Shown piece after piece: positions 37,092 through 44,998 of a DNA stretch of 64,000 nt; the stretch's first letter is position 1; every line of letters begins with the position of its first letter. Source of the stretch: Roseovarius carneus (GTDB lineage Bacteria; Pseudomonadota; Alphaproteobacteria; Rhodobacterales; Rhodobacteraceae); NCBI RefSeq assembly GCF_020141465.1, contig NZ_JAHSPD010000001.1, positions 2,090,374 through 2,154,373 on the forward strand. The letters run 5' to 3'. Under the pieces are notes generated by a model. It made no database searches and was not told where the DNA came from. It worked only from the letters and a program-made list of their open reading frames with translations. A program made the position numbers and the translations under genes.

Positions 37092-37120
37092 GGGGTTAAC
37101 CTAAGCCTGCGCTTCGCAAA

Positions 37121-37143
37121 TAAAAAGGCGCAGAGGTCTGCGC
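37121..37143 (-). terminator. terminator of the GNAT gene
   Basis: A perfect 7-pair stem GCGCAGA/TCTGCGC (37128-37143). On the minus strand it is followed by CTTTTTA, so it ends the transcript that includes the GNAT gene and precedes selO. Confidence 0.85.
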
Positions 37144-37172
37144 TTTCGTCTTTCAGAACATACGTGGCATGT

Positions 37173-37619
37173 TCAAAGCACGCGAGACATCAGGCCATAG
37201 CCCTCGCGCAGCTCAAAATGTAGCGCCTCGTAAAGCGCGCGTGCCTTGGCGTTATCGCCGCGCACTTCCAAATGGATCGCCTTCATGCCCGCCGCGCCAA
37301 GCGCCTTGGGCAGCCCGCGCAGCACTTCCAGCCCGATCCCGCGTCCGCGCACGCCGGGCCGGATATAGATCTCGTCCAAAATCCCGTCGAGCCCGCCATA
37401 TTCCAGCGACCAGCCAAAACTGACGCAGGCATACCCAATCGGCGCGCGCGATGGCCCGATCACATAGATCGCCCCATGCGGTGATCCCTCCAGCAAAGGC
37501 AGCACAGCCGCGCGCCGTGCAGCATCGCTCAGATCAATGCCCTCTTCGGTGTGGAACGCCGCAATCAATGGCAAAAGCCGGTCGATATCTTCAGGTTTGC
37601 CAAGTGTCATCGCGGTCAT
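37173..37619 (-). CDS. GNAT-family N-acetyltransferase
   Basis: A 148-residue acetyltransferase. The acetyl-CoA loop reads IRPGVRGRGIGLEVL, followed by IHLEVRGDNAKARALYEALHF, which is typical motif A/B arrangement. The substrate is unknown. There is a 50-base gap to the RHH gene upstream and a strong terminator downstream, so it may be the last gene of the fumC-DUF4169-RHH transcript. Confidence 0.87.
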   Translation of the reverse strand: MTAMTLGKPEDIDRLLPLIAAFHTEEGIDLSDAARRAAVLPLLEGSPHGAIYVIGPSRAPIGYACVSFGWSLEYGGLDGILDEIYIRPGVRGRGIGLEVLRGLPKALGAAGMKAIHLEVRGDNAKARALYEALHFELREGYGLMSRVL

Positions 37620-37669
37620 AACTGTCCCACCCTATCTGGCGTATTGGCGGACCATGGCGTGTGCAGGCT

Positions 37670-37918
37670 TCATTGTCCACCGGACAGGGCCGCGCCGGTG
37701 GACGGGCGCCGGTAGTGGCGTAACACATAGAGCCGGATGGCCGAAGCGAGCCCCATATCTGTGCCTCGGTCCGCGTCAATTTCTGCGGCCAGCACGTTGA
37801 TCGCCGTATCTTTTGACGCTGCAATCTCGCGAAAGGCCTGCCAAAACTCTGCCTCAAGCGACACCGAGGTACGATGCCCCTTGAGGGTGAGCGAATGTTT
37901 GACAGGCCGCCTGCTCAT
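37670..37918 (-). CDS. ribbon-helix-helix domain protein
   Basis: An 82-residue protein. The strand-helix-helix part is KHSLTLKGHRTSVSLEAEFW, then a helix with IAVSKD-like spacing and GLASAIRLYVLRHYR. This matches the RHH_4 family of small, mostly uncharacterised DNA-binding proteins of Alphaproteobacteria. Its ATG overlaps the DUF4169 stop by 4 bases (ATGA). It could regulate the fumC operon, but nothing in the sequence proves it. Confidence 0.82.
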   Translation of the reverse strand: MSRRPVKHSLTLKGHRTSVSLEAEFWQAFREIAASKDTAINVLAAEIDADRGTDMGLASAIRLYVLRHYRRPSTGAALSGGQ

Positions 37919-38091
37919 GTCTCGCGTTTTTTAGCGTCCAGATTTTTGGCGATCTGCGCTGCCTTGGCCTTGAGCAGTTCTTTCTGGCTCTTGGTCTGGC
38001 CAAAGGCCACGGCATTTTCATCCGCGCGGGCCCGGCGGGAGGCGCGGTTGCGCTCTTTCTTGGCCTTGTTCATGTTCACTGGGGCGCTCAT
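37915..38091 (-). CDS. DUF4169-family small basic protein
   Basis: A 58-residue, Lys/Arg-rich protein starting [20 protein letters not shown], with a helical [16 protein letters not shown] segment. It resembles DUF4169, a short alphaproteobacterial family of unknown role. The ATG at 38091 overlaps the fumC stop by 4 bases and its own stop overlaps the RHH start by 4 bases, so it is tightly coupled on both sides. High positive charge suggests RNA or DNA contact. Confidence 0.8.
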   Translation of the reverse strand: MSAPVNMNKAKKERNRASRRARADENAVAFGQTKSQKELLKAKAAQIAKNLDAKKRET

Positions 38092-39479
38092 TTTGGTCCT
38101 ACCATGTTCTCGGGCCGCACAACGCGGTCGAATGTTTCGCCATCCACAAAGCCCAAGGCAATCGCCTCTTCGCGCAATGTGGTGCCGTTCTTATGGGCCG
38201 TCTTGGCCACTTTTGTCGCGTTATCATAGCCAATTTCGGGCGCGAGCGCCGTGACAAGCATCAGCGATTCGCGCATCAGCTTGTCGATCCGTGTGCGGTC
38301 CGCGTCGAGCCCGGCCATGAGATTATCGGTGAACGTACCCGCCGCATCGCCCAGAAGCTGCATGGATTGCAGCACGTTATAGGCCATCATAGGTTTGTAG
38401 ACGTTCAGCTCAAAATGCCCCTGAGAGCCGGCAAAGCCCACGGCGGCATCATTGCCCATAACATGCGCGCAGACTTGGGTCAGCGCCTCGCATTGAGTGG
38501 GGTTCACCTTGCCGGGCATGATCGAGCTGCCCGGCTCGTTTTCGGGCAGGATCAGCTCGCCCAGGCCGCAGCGCGGGCCGGAGCCGAGCAGGCGGATATC
38601 GTTTGCGATCTTGAAGAGCGACCCGGCCACGGTTTTCAGCGATCCGGAGATTTCCACCATCGCGTCATGGGCGGCCAGCGCCTCAAACTTGTTGGGGGCG
38701 GTGACGAAGGGCAGGCCGGTGATCTTGGCCATGTTCTGGGCCACCATCACGTCCCAACCGGGGTTTGTGTTGAGGCCGGTGCCCACGGCTGTGCCGCCTT
38801 GGGCCAGCTCATAGATGCCTTCAAGCGAGGTCTCGACCCGCTTGATCCCCATGGCGACCTGATGGGCATAGCCCGAAAATTCCTGACTCAGCGTCAGAGG
38901 GGTCGCGTCTTGAGTGTGGGTGCGGCCAATTTTTATTATTCCATCGAAACTTGCGATCTTTTCTTCAAGTGACGCATGAAGCTTGCGCAGGCCCGGCAGC
39001 AGCATGTCGCGCGCCATCATCGCGGTCGAGATATGCATCGCCGTAGGGAAGGTGTCGTTGGACGATTGCCCCATATTGCAATGGTCGTTGGGATGCACCG
39101 GGTCCTTGGAGCCGATCACGCCGCCCATGATCTCAATCGCGCGGTTGGCGATCACCTCATTGGCGTTCATGTTGGATTGCGTGCCCGACCCGGTCTGCCA
39201 CACCACCAGCGGGAAATTGTCGTCGAGCTTGCCCGCGACAACCTCGGATGCGGCCTCGATAATTGCTTCTCCGCGCGCCGTGTCCAGCTTGCCCAGCGTC
39301 ACATTCGCCTCAGCGCAGGCCTGTTTGATCACGCCAAGCGCGCGAACAATGGCCACGGGCTGTTTTTCCCACCCGATGGGGAAATTCAGGATCGAGCGTT
39401 GCGTTTGCGCGCCCCAATACTTGTCTGCGGGGACCTCAAGAGGGCCAAAACTATCGGTTTCAGTGCGGGTGGCGGTCAT
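38088..39479 (-). CDS. fumC: class II fumarate hydratase
   Basis: A 463-residue oxygen-stable fumarase of the TCA cycle. The superfamily signature [17 protein letters not shown] carries the catalytic Ser loop; other conserved parts are [30 protein letters not shown] and [13 protein letters not shown]. Length and order match FumC without change. It heads the coupled set with DUF4169 and RHH genes. Confidence 0.97.
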   Translation of the reverse strand: MTATRTETDSFGPLEVPADKYWGAQTQRSILNFPIGWEKQPVAIVRALGVIKQACAEANVTLGKLDTARGEAIIEAASEVVAGKLDDNFPLVVWQTGSGTQSNMNANEVIANRAIEIMGGVIGSKDPVHPNDHCNMGQSSNDTFPTAMHISTAMMARDMLLPGLRKLHASLEEKIASFDGIIKIGRTHTQDATPLTLSQEFSGYAHQVAMGIKRVETSLEGIYELAQGGTAVGTGLNTNPGWDVMVAQNMAKITGLPFVTAPNKFEALAAHDAMVEISGSLKTVAGSLFKIANDIRLLGSGPRCGLGELILPENEPGSSIMPGKVNPTQCEALTQVCAHVMGNDAAVGFAGSQGHFELNVYKPMMAYNVLQSMQLLGDAAGTFTDNLMAGLDADRTRIDKLMRESLMLVTALAPEIGYDNATKVAKTAHKNGTTLREEAIALGFVDGETFDRVVRPENMVGPK

Positions 39480-39543
39480 GGGCGGGCTCTCCTATGCGGT
39501 TTGCCCCTTCCTTATCCTATGGCGCGGAAAGTTCAATCGCGGC

Positions 39544-39990
39544 TTACTTGCGGAAGGTATCGAGGCTGACCACCTCTGCCTGCTTGGTAGAGCTGTCGTC
39601 GGGGGATGGCGCGTCCTCGTCTTCTTCGTCCTCCTCCTCCGGCGTCTCGAAGCGCAGCCCAAATTCGACCGAGGGGTCTACGAAGGTCAGGATCGCGTCA
39701 TATGGCACCACAAGCGCTTCGGGCGCGTCGCCAAAATTGAGTGAAACGGAGAAGCCTTTGTCCGTGACCTCAAGATTGTCATACCAATGCTGCATCACCA
39801 CGGTCATCTCGCTGGGATAGCGTTCGCGCAGCCAATCCGCGAGCTTTGCGTCCGGGTGCGTCGTGTCGAATGTGATGAAGAAATGATGCGCGCCTGGCAG
39901 GCCGTTTTCCTGCACATCTTCCAGCACCTCTTGGATCAGGCTCCGCATGGCGCGGTGCATCAGGTTGCCATAGTCAATTCTATCGGACAT
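39544..39990 (-). CDS. sspB: ClpXP adaptor SspB (alphaproteobacterial type)
   Basis: A 148-residue adaptor that binds ssrA-tagged proteins and delivers them to ClpXP. The folded part (about 1-105) has NLMHRAMRSLIQEVL, GLPGAHHFFITFDT and FGDAPEALVVPYDAI, typical of the alpha-type family. A flexible acidic linker (EEEDEEDEDAP) follows, then a conserved tail VVSLDTFRK, which probably docks on ClpX. The tmRNA gene that makes the tag is about 1.4 kb away (41410-41738). Confidence 0.93.
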   Translation of the reverse strand: MSDRIDYGNLMHRAMRSLIQEVLEDVQENGLPGAHHFFITFDTTHPDAKLADWLRERYPSEMTVVMQHWYDNLEVTDKGFSVSLNFGDAPEALVVPYDAILTFVDPSVEFGLRFETPEEEDEEDEDAPSPDDSSTKQAEVVSLDTFRK

Positions 39991-40050
39991 GTGCGCCCCC
40001 CGGCTTGGTCTCCCTCATCATAGGGGATTCGGGGCAAAAGCAAAGCGCTG

Positions 40051-41295
40051 TCAGAGGGCCATGCCCAGCACTCCGCCTGCCGCCGCCATAAGCCCCAATG
40101 CGGGCAGCATTGGCACCCGCAGGCCCAGCATGAGCACGCCCGCCAACGCGGTGAGGGCTGCGGCGGGGAGGGAGAAACTGGACCAGACGGGACGGGGGCC
40201 AAAAGCCGTCTCGCCCACCTCGCCAAAGAGGACATGAAGCGCGAACCACAGCGACAGGTTCAGGATCACGCCCACCACAGAGGCGGAAATCGCGGCCAGC
40301 GCGCCTTTGAGCCGGGGCTGCGCCAGAAGCCACTCCAGATAGGGTGCACCGGCGAATATCCATAGAAAACAGGGCAGAAACGTCACCCAAAGTGTGAGCG
40401 CGCCCGCCGCAAGGGCCAGCCCAAGCCCGCCCTCGTAATAGCCCGCCAGAAGCGCCACGAACTGCGTCACCAGAATGAGCGGGCCGGGGGTGGTTTCCGC
40501 AAGCCCCAGCGCGTCGATCATCTGTGCGGTGCTGAGCCAGCCATGTGTCTCCACCACGGCCTGTGTCATATAAGCGAGAACGGCGTAGGCGCCGCCAAAT
40601 GTCACCACGGCCAGTTTGCTGAAGAAGAGCGCGATTTCCGTAAGGAACTCTGCACCCGAGGCCCAGACGGCCAGCACGGGCAGCGCCCACAGCACTGCAA
40701 AGATCACCGCGCCCTTGGCAGAGCGGCCAAACTGGCCCCGTGGCAGTGGCGCCGCATCGCCTGGTGCTGCCCCGGCGCTCAGCGCGCCATAAAGAGCGGC
40801 CAGCGCAATGATCAGCGGGAAGGGCAGCCCCGCGAAGAAGATCGCGGCAAAACCCAGTGCGGCAAGCGCCCAATGCGCGGCCCCTTTCAGCGCCTTCTGG
40901 CTGAGGCTCCAAAGCGCCTTGATCACGATGATAACCACCGCCGCCTTGATCCCCAGAAAGACGGCTTGAACCAGCGGCACTTGCCCAAGCGCGATATAAG
41001 CGAGCGCGAGCGCGAGGATGACCGCCGCACCGGGCAGCACGAAGAAAAGCCCGGCGATCAACCCGCCCACCGTGCCGCGCAGCTTCCACCCGGCATAGGT
41101 GGCCAGTTGCATTGCCTCGGGTCCCGGCAGGAGCATGCAGAAGGACAACGCACCCAGAAACTGCGGCTCACTCATCCATCCACGGTGCTCCACCAGCTCG
41201 CTATGCATGAGGGATATCTGCGCGGCGGGCCCACCGAAGGAGAGAAGACCGATACGCGCGAAGCTGCGCAGGAAATCGCTCAGCGGCATGTCCAT
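40051..41295 (-). CDS. chrA: chromate efflux transporter ChrA
   Basis: A 414-residue membrane protein of the CHR family with two homologous halves. Each half starts with a family-type motif: FARIGLLSFGGPAAQISLMH in the first and FFSKLAVVTFGGAYAVLAYM in the second, followed by PGP segments (LLPGPEAMQLATYAG and TTPGPLILVTQFV). About ten to twelve helices are expected. ChrA proteins export chromate; a sulfate-like anion cannot be excluded. It stands alone between sspB and ssrA. Confidence 0.9.
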   Translation of the reverse strand: MDMPLSDFLRSFARIGLLSFGGPAAQISLMHSELVEHRGWMSEPQFLGALSFCMLLPGPEAMQLATYAGWKLRGTVGGLIAGLFFVLPGAAVILALALAYIALGQVPLVQAVFLGIKAAVVIIVIKALWSLSQKALKGAAHWALAALGFAAIFFAGLPFPLIIALAALYGALSAGAAPGDAAPLPRGQFGRSAKGAVIFAVLWALPVLAVWASGAEFLTEIALFFSKLAVVTFGGAYAVLAYMTQAVVETHGWLSTAQMIDALGLAETTPGPLILVTQFVALLAGYYEGGLGLALAAGALTLWVTFLPCFLWIFAGAPYLEWLLAQPRLKGALAAISASVVGVILNLSLWFALHVLFGEVGETAFGPRPVWSSFSLPAAALTALAGVLMLGLRVPMLPALGLMAAAGGVLGMAL

Positions 41296-41409
41296 CGCTC
41301 ACTCCCTTATACGCGGTGGCGCGCGCTTTGTGGTGGCTCACCTTGGCTCAGGGGTTTGACGATTTCATGACACGGCGCGCGCGCCAAGAGGCATCGGTGC
41401 GGAAATCAT

Positions 41410-41738
41410 AAAAATATGGGGGTAAAGTGCAGGCTTCTGTTGCCAGGTGCCTGCGAACCCCGCCTTACGCGGCTAGGCGCAAGGGCTTAAGTTTCAGTCG
41501 CTGAAACCGCTTACGCGGCCATCGCAACTGGAGCACGATTGTCATTTGCAATTGTACTTTTTGGGCCGATACGGTGGCACCCAGCCGAAACAAAGCATAA
41601 CCCCTTTAGACGTTCGTCGATCCTATTTCGACCCCCTCCGCCGCCAAATGAACGGGTGTTGGTGGAGTCGCCGGGTACCGCCCCCGGGTCCGATCCGCGT
41701 ATTACGAGCGCGTTTATGTCCATAGTCCCCGAAGGAAC
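41410..41738 (-). ncRNA. ssrA: two-piece (permuted) tmRNA, ssrA
   Basis: Reading the minus strand, an acceptor piece comes first and ends GGCGACTCCACCA with the CCA at 41660. A short spacer follows, then the coding piece starts GGGGTCG at 41635, which pairs fully with CGACTCC of the acceptor end (one G-U), giving the 7-pair tRNA-like stem. GGATCGACGAACG after it matches the tmRNA 5' domain. The tag frame, complement 41511-41549, encodes ANDNRAPVAMAA then TAA; with the charged Ala the tag is AANDN... A perfect hairpin (GTTTCAG/CTGAAAC) lies at 41491-41507. This is the permuted gene form of Alphaproteobacteria. Outer ends are approximate. Confidence 0.92.
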
Positions 41739-41744
41739 ATTTTG

Positions 41745-41772
41745 AATATAGGCGGTGCTGTTCGGTTTGCAA
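41745..41772 (-). promoter_or_regulatory. ssrA promoter
   Basis: TTGCAA (complement 41767-41772) and TATATT (complement 41745-41750) with 16 bases between, a good sigma-70 type promoter. Transcription would start near 41738, just before the acceptor piece. Confidence 0.7.
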
Positions 41773-41783
41773 AGGGGGCACGC

Positions 41784-41815
41784 AAAACCCCCCGCCGGGT
41801 AAGGGCGGGGGTTTT
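41784..41815 (-). terminator. terminator between the 776-residue gene and ssrA
   Basis: AAAACCCCCCGCC faces GGCGGGGGTTTT with a 7-base loop: 12 pairs with one bulge and T-run on both strands. It separates the upstream minus-strand gene from ssrA. Confidence 0.88.
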
Positions 41816-41836
41816 GGTCATCTTGGGGCGCGATGA

Positions 41837-44167
41837 TTAACCAGCGCGGCGGAAATCCGTCTCATCGGTCACGGCGAACCGCCCGCCTTTGAGCTTTTGC
41901 AGCTTTCCCTCGCGCAGAAGCTGCCCGAACGAGCGCAGCCCCTCTTCGCGGGAAAAGTCGCCCGCCTCCATCTCACGCAGCTTTTGCATCAGCATCGGGC
42001 GCGAGAATTGCGGCATGCCTTCCACATCGGCCATATAGGCGGCGGCGGCTTCCAAAAGCTCGGGCAGGGATTTGGCCCCTTGCGCGTCGGCAAAATCAGC
42101 AAAGCTGTGATCGGTGGCGGAAGCATTCATCTGCTCAGGCTTTGGTTCGGTCTGTGGGCGCTGTGGGGTCATGTCCGAGGTGTCTTTCCGTATCTCGGAC
42201 GCTTCGGCCAGAGGAGCCTCGGCGGGACGCGCGCGCACAACCCGGCGAGGCCGTATGGGGGCCGCATCGGTGTCGACACGTTGCTCGGCCACCAGCTTCA
42301 GAGGCGCGGGGCGTGGGGCGGCTGGCCGTTCGGGGCTGGGCGTGGCTGTGACTGATACGCGCGGGCGACGGGGGCGCACGGCGTTTTCAAGATCGAGCCG
42401 GTAAGGCTGATCGTCCACGTCTTGCGCCATGGCTCCGCCCGCGCTGCGCTCGGCCTTGGTGGCGGCCACGGCGGCGCGCAGGTGTTGAATGGCATTGCGC
42501 CGTTCGTTTGATTCGGGCTCTTGCAACTGGCTGTCGGTCTCATCGAAGATCCGCGAGGTTTGCGCATCGGACCCAATTGCGCCGAGCACAGCGCTTTTGG
42601 CGTCAGGGGCGGGCTTCTCCGTGGCGGCGTCTTCGGCTGCATCTTGGGGCGCATCTTCCGGCGCGTCGTCGATCTCATCCGTAAGGTCTTTGCTGGCCTC
42701 GGCGGGGGTGTCGTCAAGATCGGCGAGGGCGTCGGCCACATCATCTGCCACATCCTCGGACGTGCCCTCTACGATCTCCTCGGCTGGCATTTCTGCCGCC
42801 TCAGGCTCTGACTTTGCGGCGCGGGACGCGTTCAGCTCCGCTTCGACCTCTGCCAATTCGCGTTGCAGATCGGCCTCTTCCTCGGGCGAGAGGGAGGCAC
42901 CGTCTGTGGCGTTGTTTGCGGCGCTGTCTGTCCCGCCAAGGGCTGCGTCGAGATCGGCGCGTTTCACCTTGATCATACGCGCGGCGAGGGGGCGGACCTC
43001 TGATGCGTCCTCAGTAGGGGCTGTCTCGGCGTCATTGCCGATGGCATCCGCCTTAAGCTGCGCCAGAGTATCATCTGCGCGGGGCGCGGCGTCTGCGTCG
43101 ATGTCATCGTCATCCTTAGCGGTTTCAATCGGGCCGTTGTCCGCTGCGCTCAAGCGGGCCAGCATGTCGTCTTCGACGTCTGTGTTTTCTTGCGCGGTGG
43201 CGTGTGCTTCGGCTTCGCGAGTGGCGGCCTCGGCGCGGGCTTGTTCTGCGTCGGCTTCGGCCTGCGCTTCAAGCTCTGCTTGGCGTTTGGCCTCGGCGGC
43301 GTGGTCTGCCTCGGCTTTCGCGTCTGCTGCACGCTCCGCCTCCGCTTGCTCAGCGGCCTCGGCTTGACGCTCTGCTTCCGCTGCACGCTCAGCCTCGGCC
43401 TTTTCGGCCGCTTTGGCTTCTGCTGCCGCTTGGGCCTCCGCCTCACGCGCGGCCTCTGCCTCACGCGCGGCCTCAAGGGCGGCACGGTCTTCTTCGGCTT
43501 TGGCGGCGGCCTCAGCTGCGCGCTGGGCCTCCTCGCGCTCCGCTTGTTCGGTGCTTTCAGCCTCGGCCAAACGGGCCGCATCTTCTTCTACATCATCAGC
43601 GTCCAGCGCGGCCGCGATATCATCCTGTGCGCTTCTCAAGAAATCTTGGGCGTGCTCGTCCTCGGTATAGCGCGCATCGAATCCGCCTGACGGGCTGGCC
43701 ACGGCGCGGATGCGGCGCAGCTTGTCGGCCACGCTTTCCGCCTCGCCTTGGGGGGCGGCGCGTTTGGGTGCTTCATCAGCGTTATTTATGCCGTTGGTCA
43801 CAGTGGCCTCAGAGCGGACCTCTGCCGCGCCCTGCGCAGGCAACGCGGCAGGGGGCGTCGTTGCCACCGGGGCGGACTGTGGGGCAGGCGCGGTGGCGGG
43901 CGATGCCGCTGCATCGCTGGCGCGCAAGTGGATACGGCCGTCTTGATCATGTGCCTCCACGCGGCGCGAAATCTCGCGGCCTGCGATCTTGGCCAGCATG
44001 TCTGCATCGGGTGTCGGTGGCTCTGCGCCGAAATAACGGTCGTCGGCGGCCAGATCACGGAAATACTCCGCAATCGCCTTCATCGTGTCGAACGAATCGT
44101 CGAACCCTTCAAGGGTGCACGAAAACGTGCCATACGAGACCGTCAGAATTTTACTCGAATTCACCAT
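41837..44167 (-). CDS. large Ala/Glu-rich protein of unknown function
   Basis: A 776-residue protein, not a named family. Residues 1-85 form a folded N-terminal part (ILTVSYGTFSCTLEGFDDSF, AIAEYFRDLAADDRYFGAEP). Residues about 190-330 are an almost continuous Ala/Glu/Arg coiled coil; 330-660 are acidic and disordered. The last 85 residues (SLPELLEAAAAYMADVEGMP, FSREEGLRSFGQLLREGKL) look like a small winged or helical domain. I recognise both ends from Rhodobacterales hypothetical proteins. It starts at the ATG at 44167, opposite a Crp/Fnr-like box. A structural or scaffold role is conceivable. Confidence 0.8.
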   Translation of the reverse strand: MVNSSKILTVSYGTFSCTLEGFDDSFDTMKAIAEYFRDLAADDRYFGAEPPTPDADMLAKIAGREISRRVEAHDQDGRIHLRASDAAASPATAPAPQSAPVATTPPAALPAQGAAEVRSEATVTNGINNADEAPKRAAPQGEAESVADKLRRIRAVASPSGGFDARYTEDEHAQDFLRSAQDDIAAALDADDVEEDAARLAEAESTEQAEREEAQRAAEAAAKAEEDRAALEAAREAEAAREAEAQAAAEAKAAEKAEAERAAEAERQAEAAEQAEAERAADAKAEADHAAEAKRQAELEAQAEADAEQARAEAATREAEAHATAQENTDVEDDMLARLSAADNGPIETAKDDDDIDADAAPRADDTLAQLKADAIGNDAETAPTEDASEVRPLAARMIKVKRADLDAALGGTDSAANNATDGASLSPEEEADLQRELAEVEAELNASRAAKSEPEAAEMPAEEIVEGTSEDVADDVADALADLDDTPAEASKDLTDEIDDAPEDAPQDAAEDAATEKPAPDAKSAVLGAIGSDAQTSRIFDETDSQLQEPESNERRNAIQHLRAAVAATKAERSAGGAMAQDVDDQPYRLDLENAVRPRRPRVSVTATPSPERPAAPRPAPLKLVAEQRVDTDAAPIRPRRVVRARPAEAPLAEASEIRKDTSDMTPQRPQTEPKPEQMNASATDHSFADFADAQGAKSLPELLEAAAAYMADVEGMPQFSRPMLMQKLREMEAGDFSREEGLRSFGQLLREGKLQKLKGGRFAVTDETDFRRAG

Positions 44168-44268
44168 AACATGCTCACTTTCGTTGCCTGCAATGGGCGG
44201 TTTACCATGGGGGGCGCGTTCAAACCGGCCCGAATCTGAGAAGATTAACGTATCATTTCATGGCGAGA

Positions 44269-44286
44269 TTGTGATCTGTTTCACAA
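44269..44286. promoter_or_regulatory. Crp/Fnr-type operator over the TPK promoter
   Basis: Perfect inverted repeat TTGTGA-N6-TCACAA. Its left half can serve as -35 box, with GATAAT 18 bases later (44293-44298). It lies between divergent genes, 102 bases upstream of the 776-residue protein and 28 bases before the TPK start. Confidence 0.55.
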
Positions 44287-44313
44287 ATCTGGGATAATAT
44301 AGTGAATTTGAAA

Positions 44314-44982
44314 ATGATTGTGCAGGATTTGGGACCAATCACGCTGCTGGGTGGCGGTGCGGCGACGCAAGAGCAATTGCACGCGGCGATGGGGATCGCC
44401 CCCGTGGCGGTGGCGGCGGATGGCGGCGCGCAGTTGGCGTTAACCCACGGGGTTGATGTGCGGGCGGTGATCGGCGATTTCGATTCGATATCTGAGGATG
44501 TGCGCGCCGCCGTGCCCGCTGAAAACCTGCATCATATCCCCGAGCAAGACAGCACGGATTTTGAGAAATGCCTCGCGCGGATCAAAGCGCCCCTTATCCT
44601 CGGGGTGGGCTTTGCAGGCGGGCGGATGGATCATCAGATGGCCGCGTGTAATGCGCTGGTGCGGGCGGCGCATCAGCGCTGTGTGCTTTTGGGCAGTGAC
44701 GATCTGATCTTTCTCGCACCGCCCAGTTTGCGGCTCGATCTGCCCGAGGGGGCGCGTGTGTCGCTTTTTCCGCTGGGCGCGGTTGAGGGCGTGTCGGATG
44801 GGCTTGAGTGGCCCATTCAGGGGCTGAACTTTGCGCCCGACCGTCAGATCAGCACATCTAACAGGGCGCTGGGGCCTGTTTTTCTTAGCATGACCGCGCC
44901 GAAAATGCTGGTGATGGTGGCGCCCGAGCATCTGGAGATGGTGGTGGCGTCGCTTCTGGCCGCGCCGAATTGGGGCCGGTGA
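44314..44982 (+). CDS. thiamine diphosphokinase
   Basis: A 222-residue enzyme that converts thiamine to thiamine diphosphate with ATP. Conserved parts: VAADGGAQLAL, VIGDFDSISEDV, QDSTDFEKCL and GFAGGRMDHQMAACNAL; these Asp-rich motifs bind magnesium and substrate. I choose the ATG at 44314 (MIVQDLGP) because a likely -10 box ends at 44298, so transcription would start at about 44305 and leave little or no leader; the GTG at 44302 would lie before it. It ends 16 bases from the convergent EamA gene. Confidence 0.9.
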   Translation: MIVQDLGPITLLGGGAATQEQLHAAMGIAPVAVAADGGAQLALTHGVDVRAVIGDFDSISEDVRAAVPAENLHHIPEQDSTDFEKCLARIKAPLILGVGFAGGRMDHQMAACNALVRAAHQRCVLLGSDDLIFLAPPSLRLDLPEGARVSLFPLGAVEGVSDGLEWPIQGLNFAPDRQISTSNRALGPVFLSMTAPKMLVMVAPEHLEMVVASLLAAPNWGR

Positions 44983-44998
44983 CGGCGCAGTGATCAGA

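Noticed and set aside
41511-41723. 70-codon minus-strand open frame ending in ANDNRAPVAMAA
   Set aside because: It runs through the acceptor piece, the spacer and the tag of the tmRNA; only the last 13 codons are translated, by trans-translation.
43204-44169. Plus-strand frames rich in Arg, Ser or Ala over the 776-residue gene
   Set aside because: They mirror the Ala/Glu repeats of the real gene; no start signals or families.
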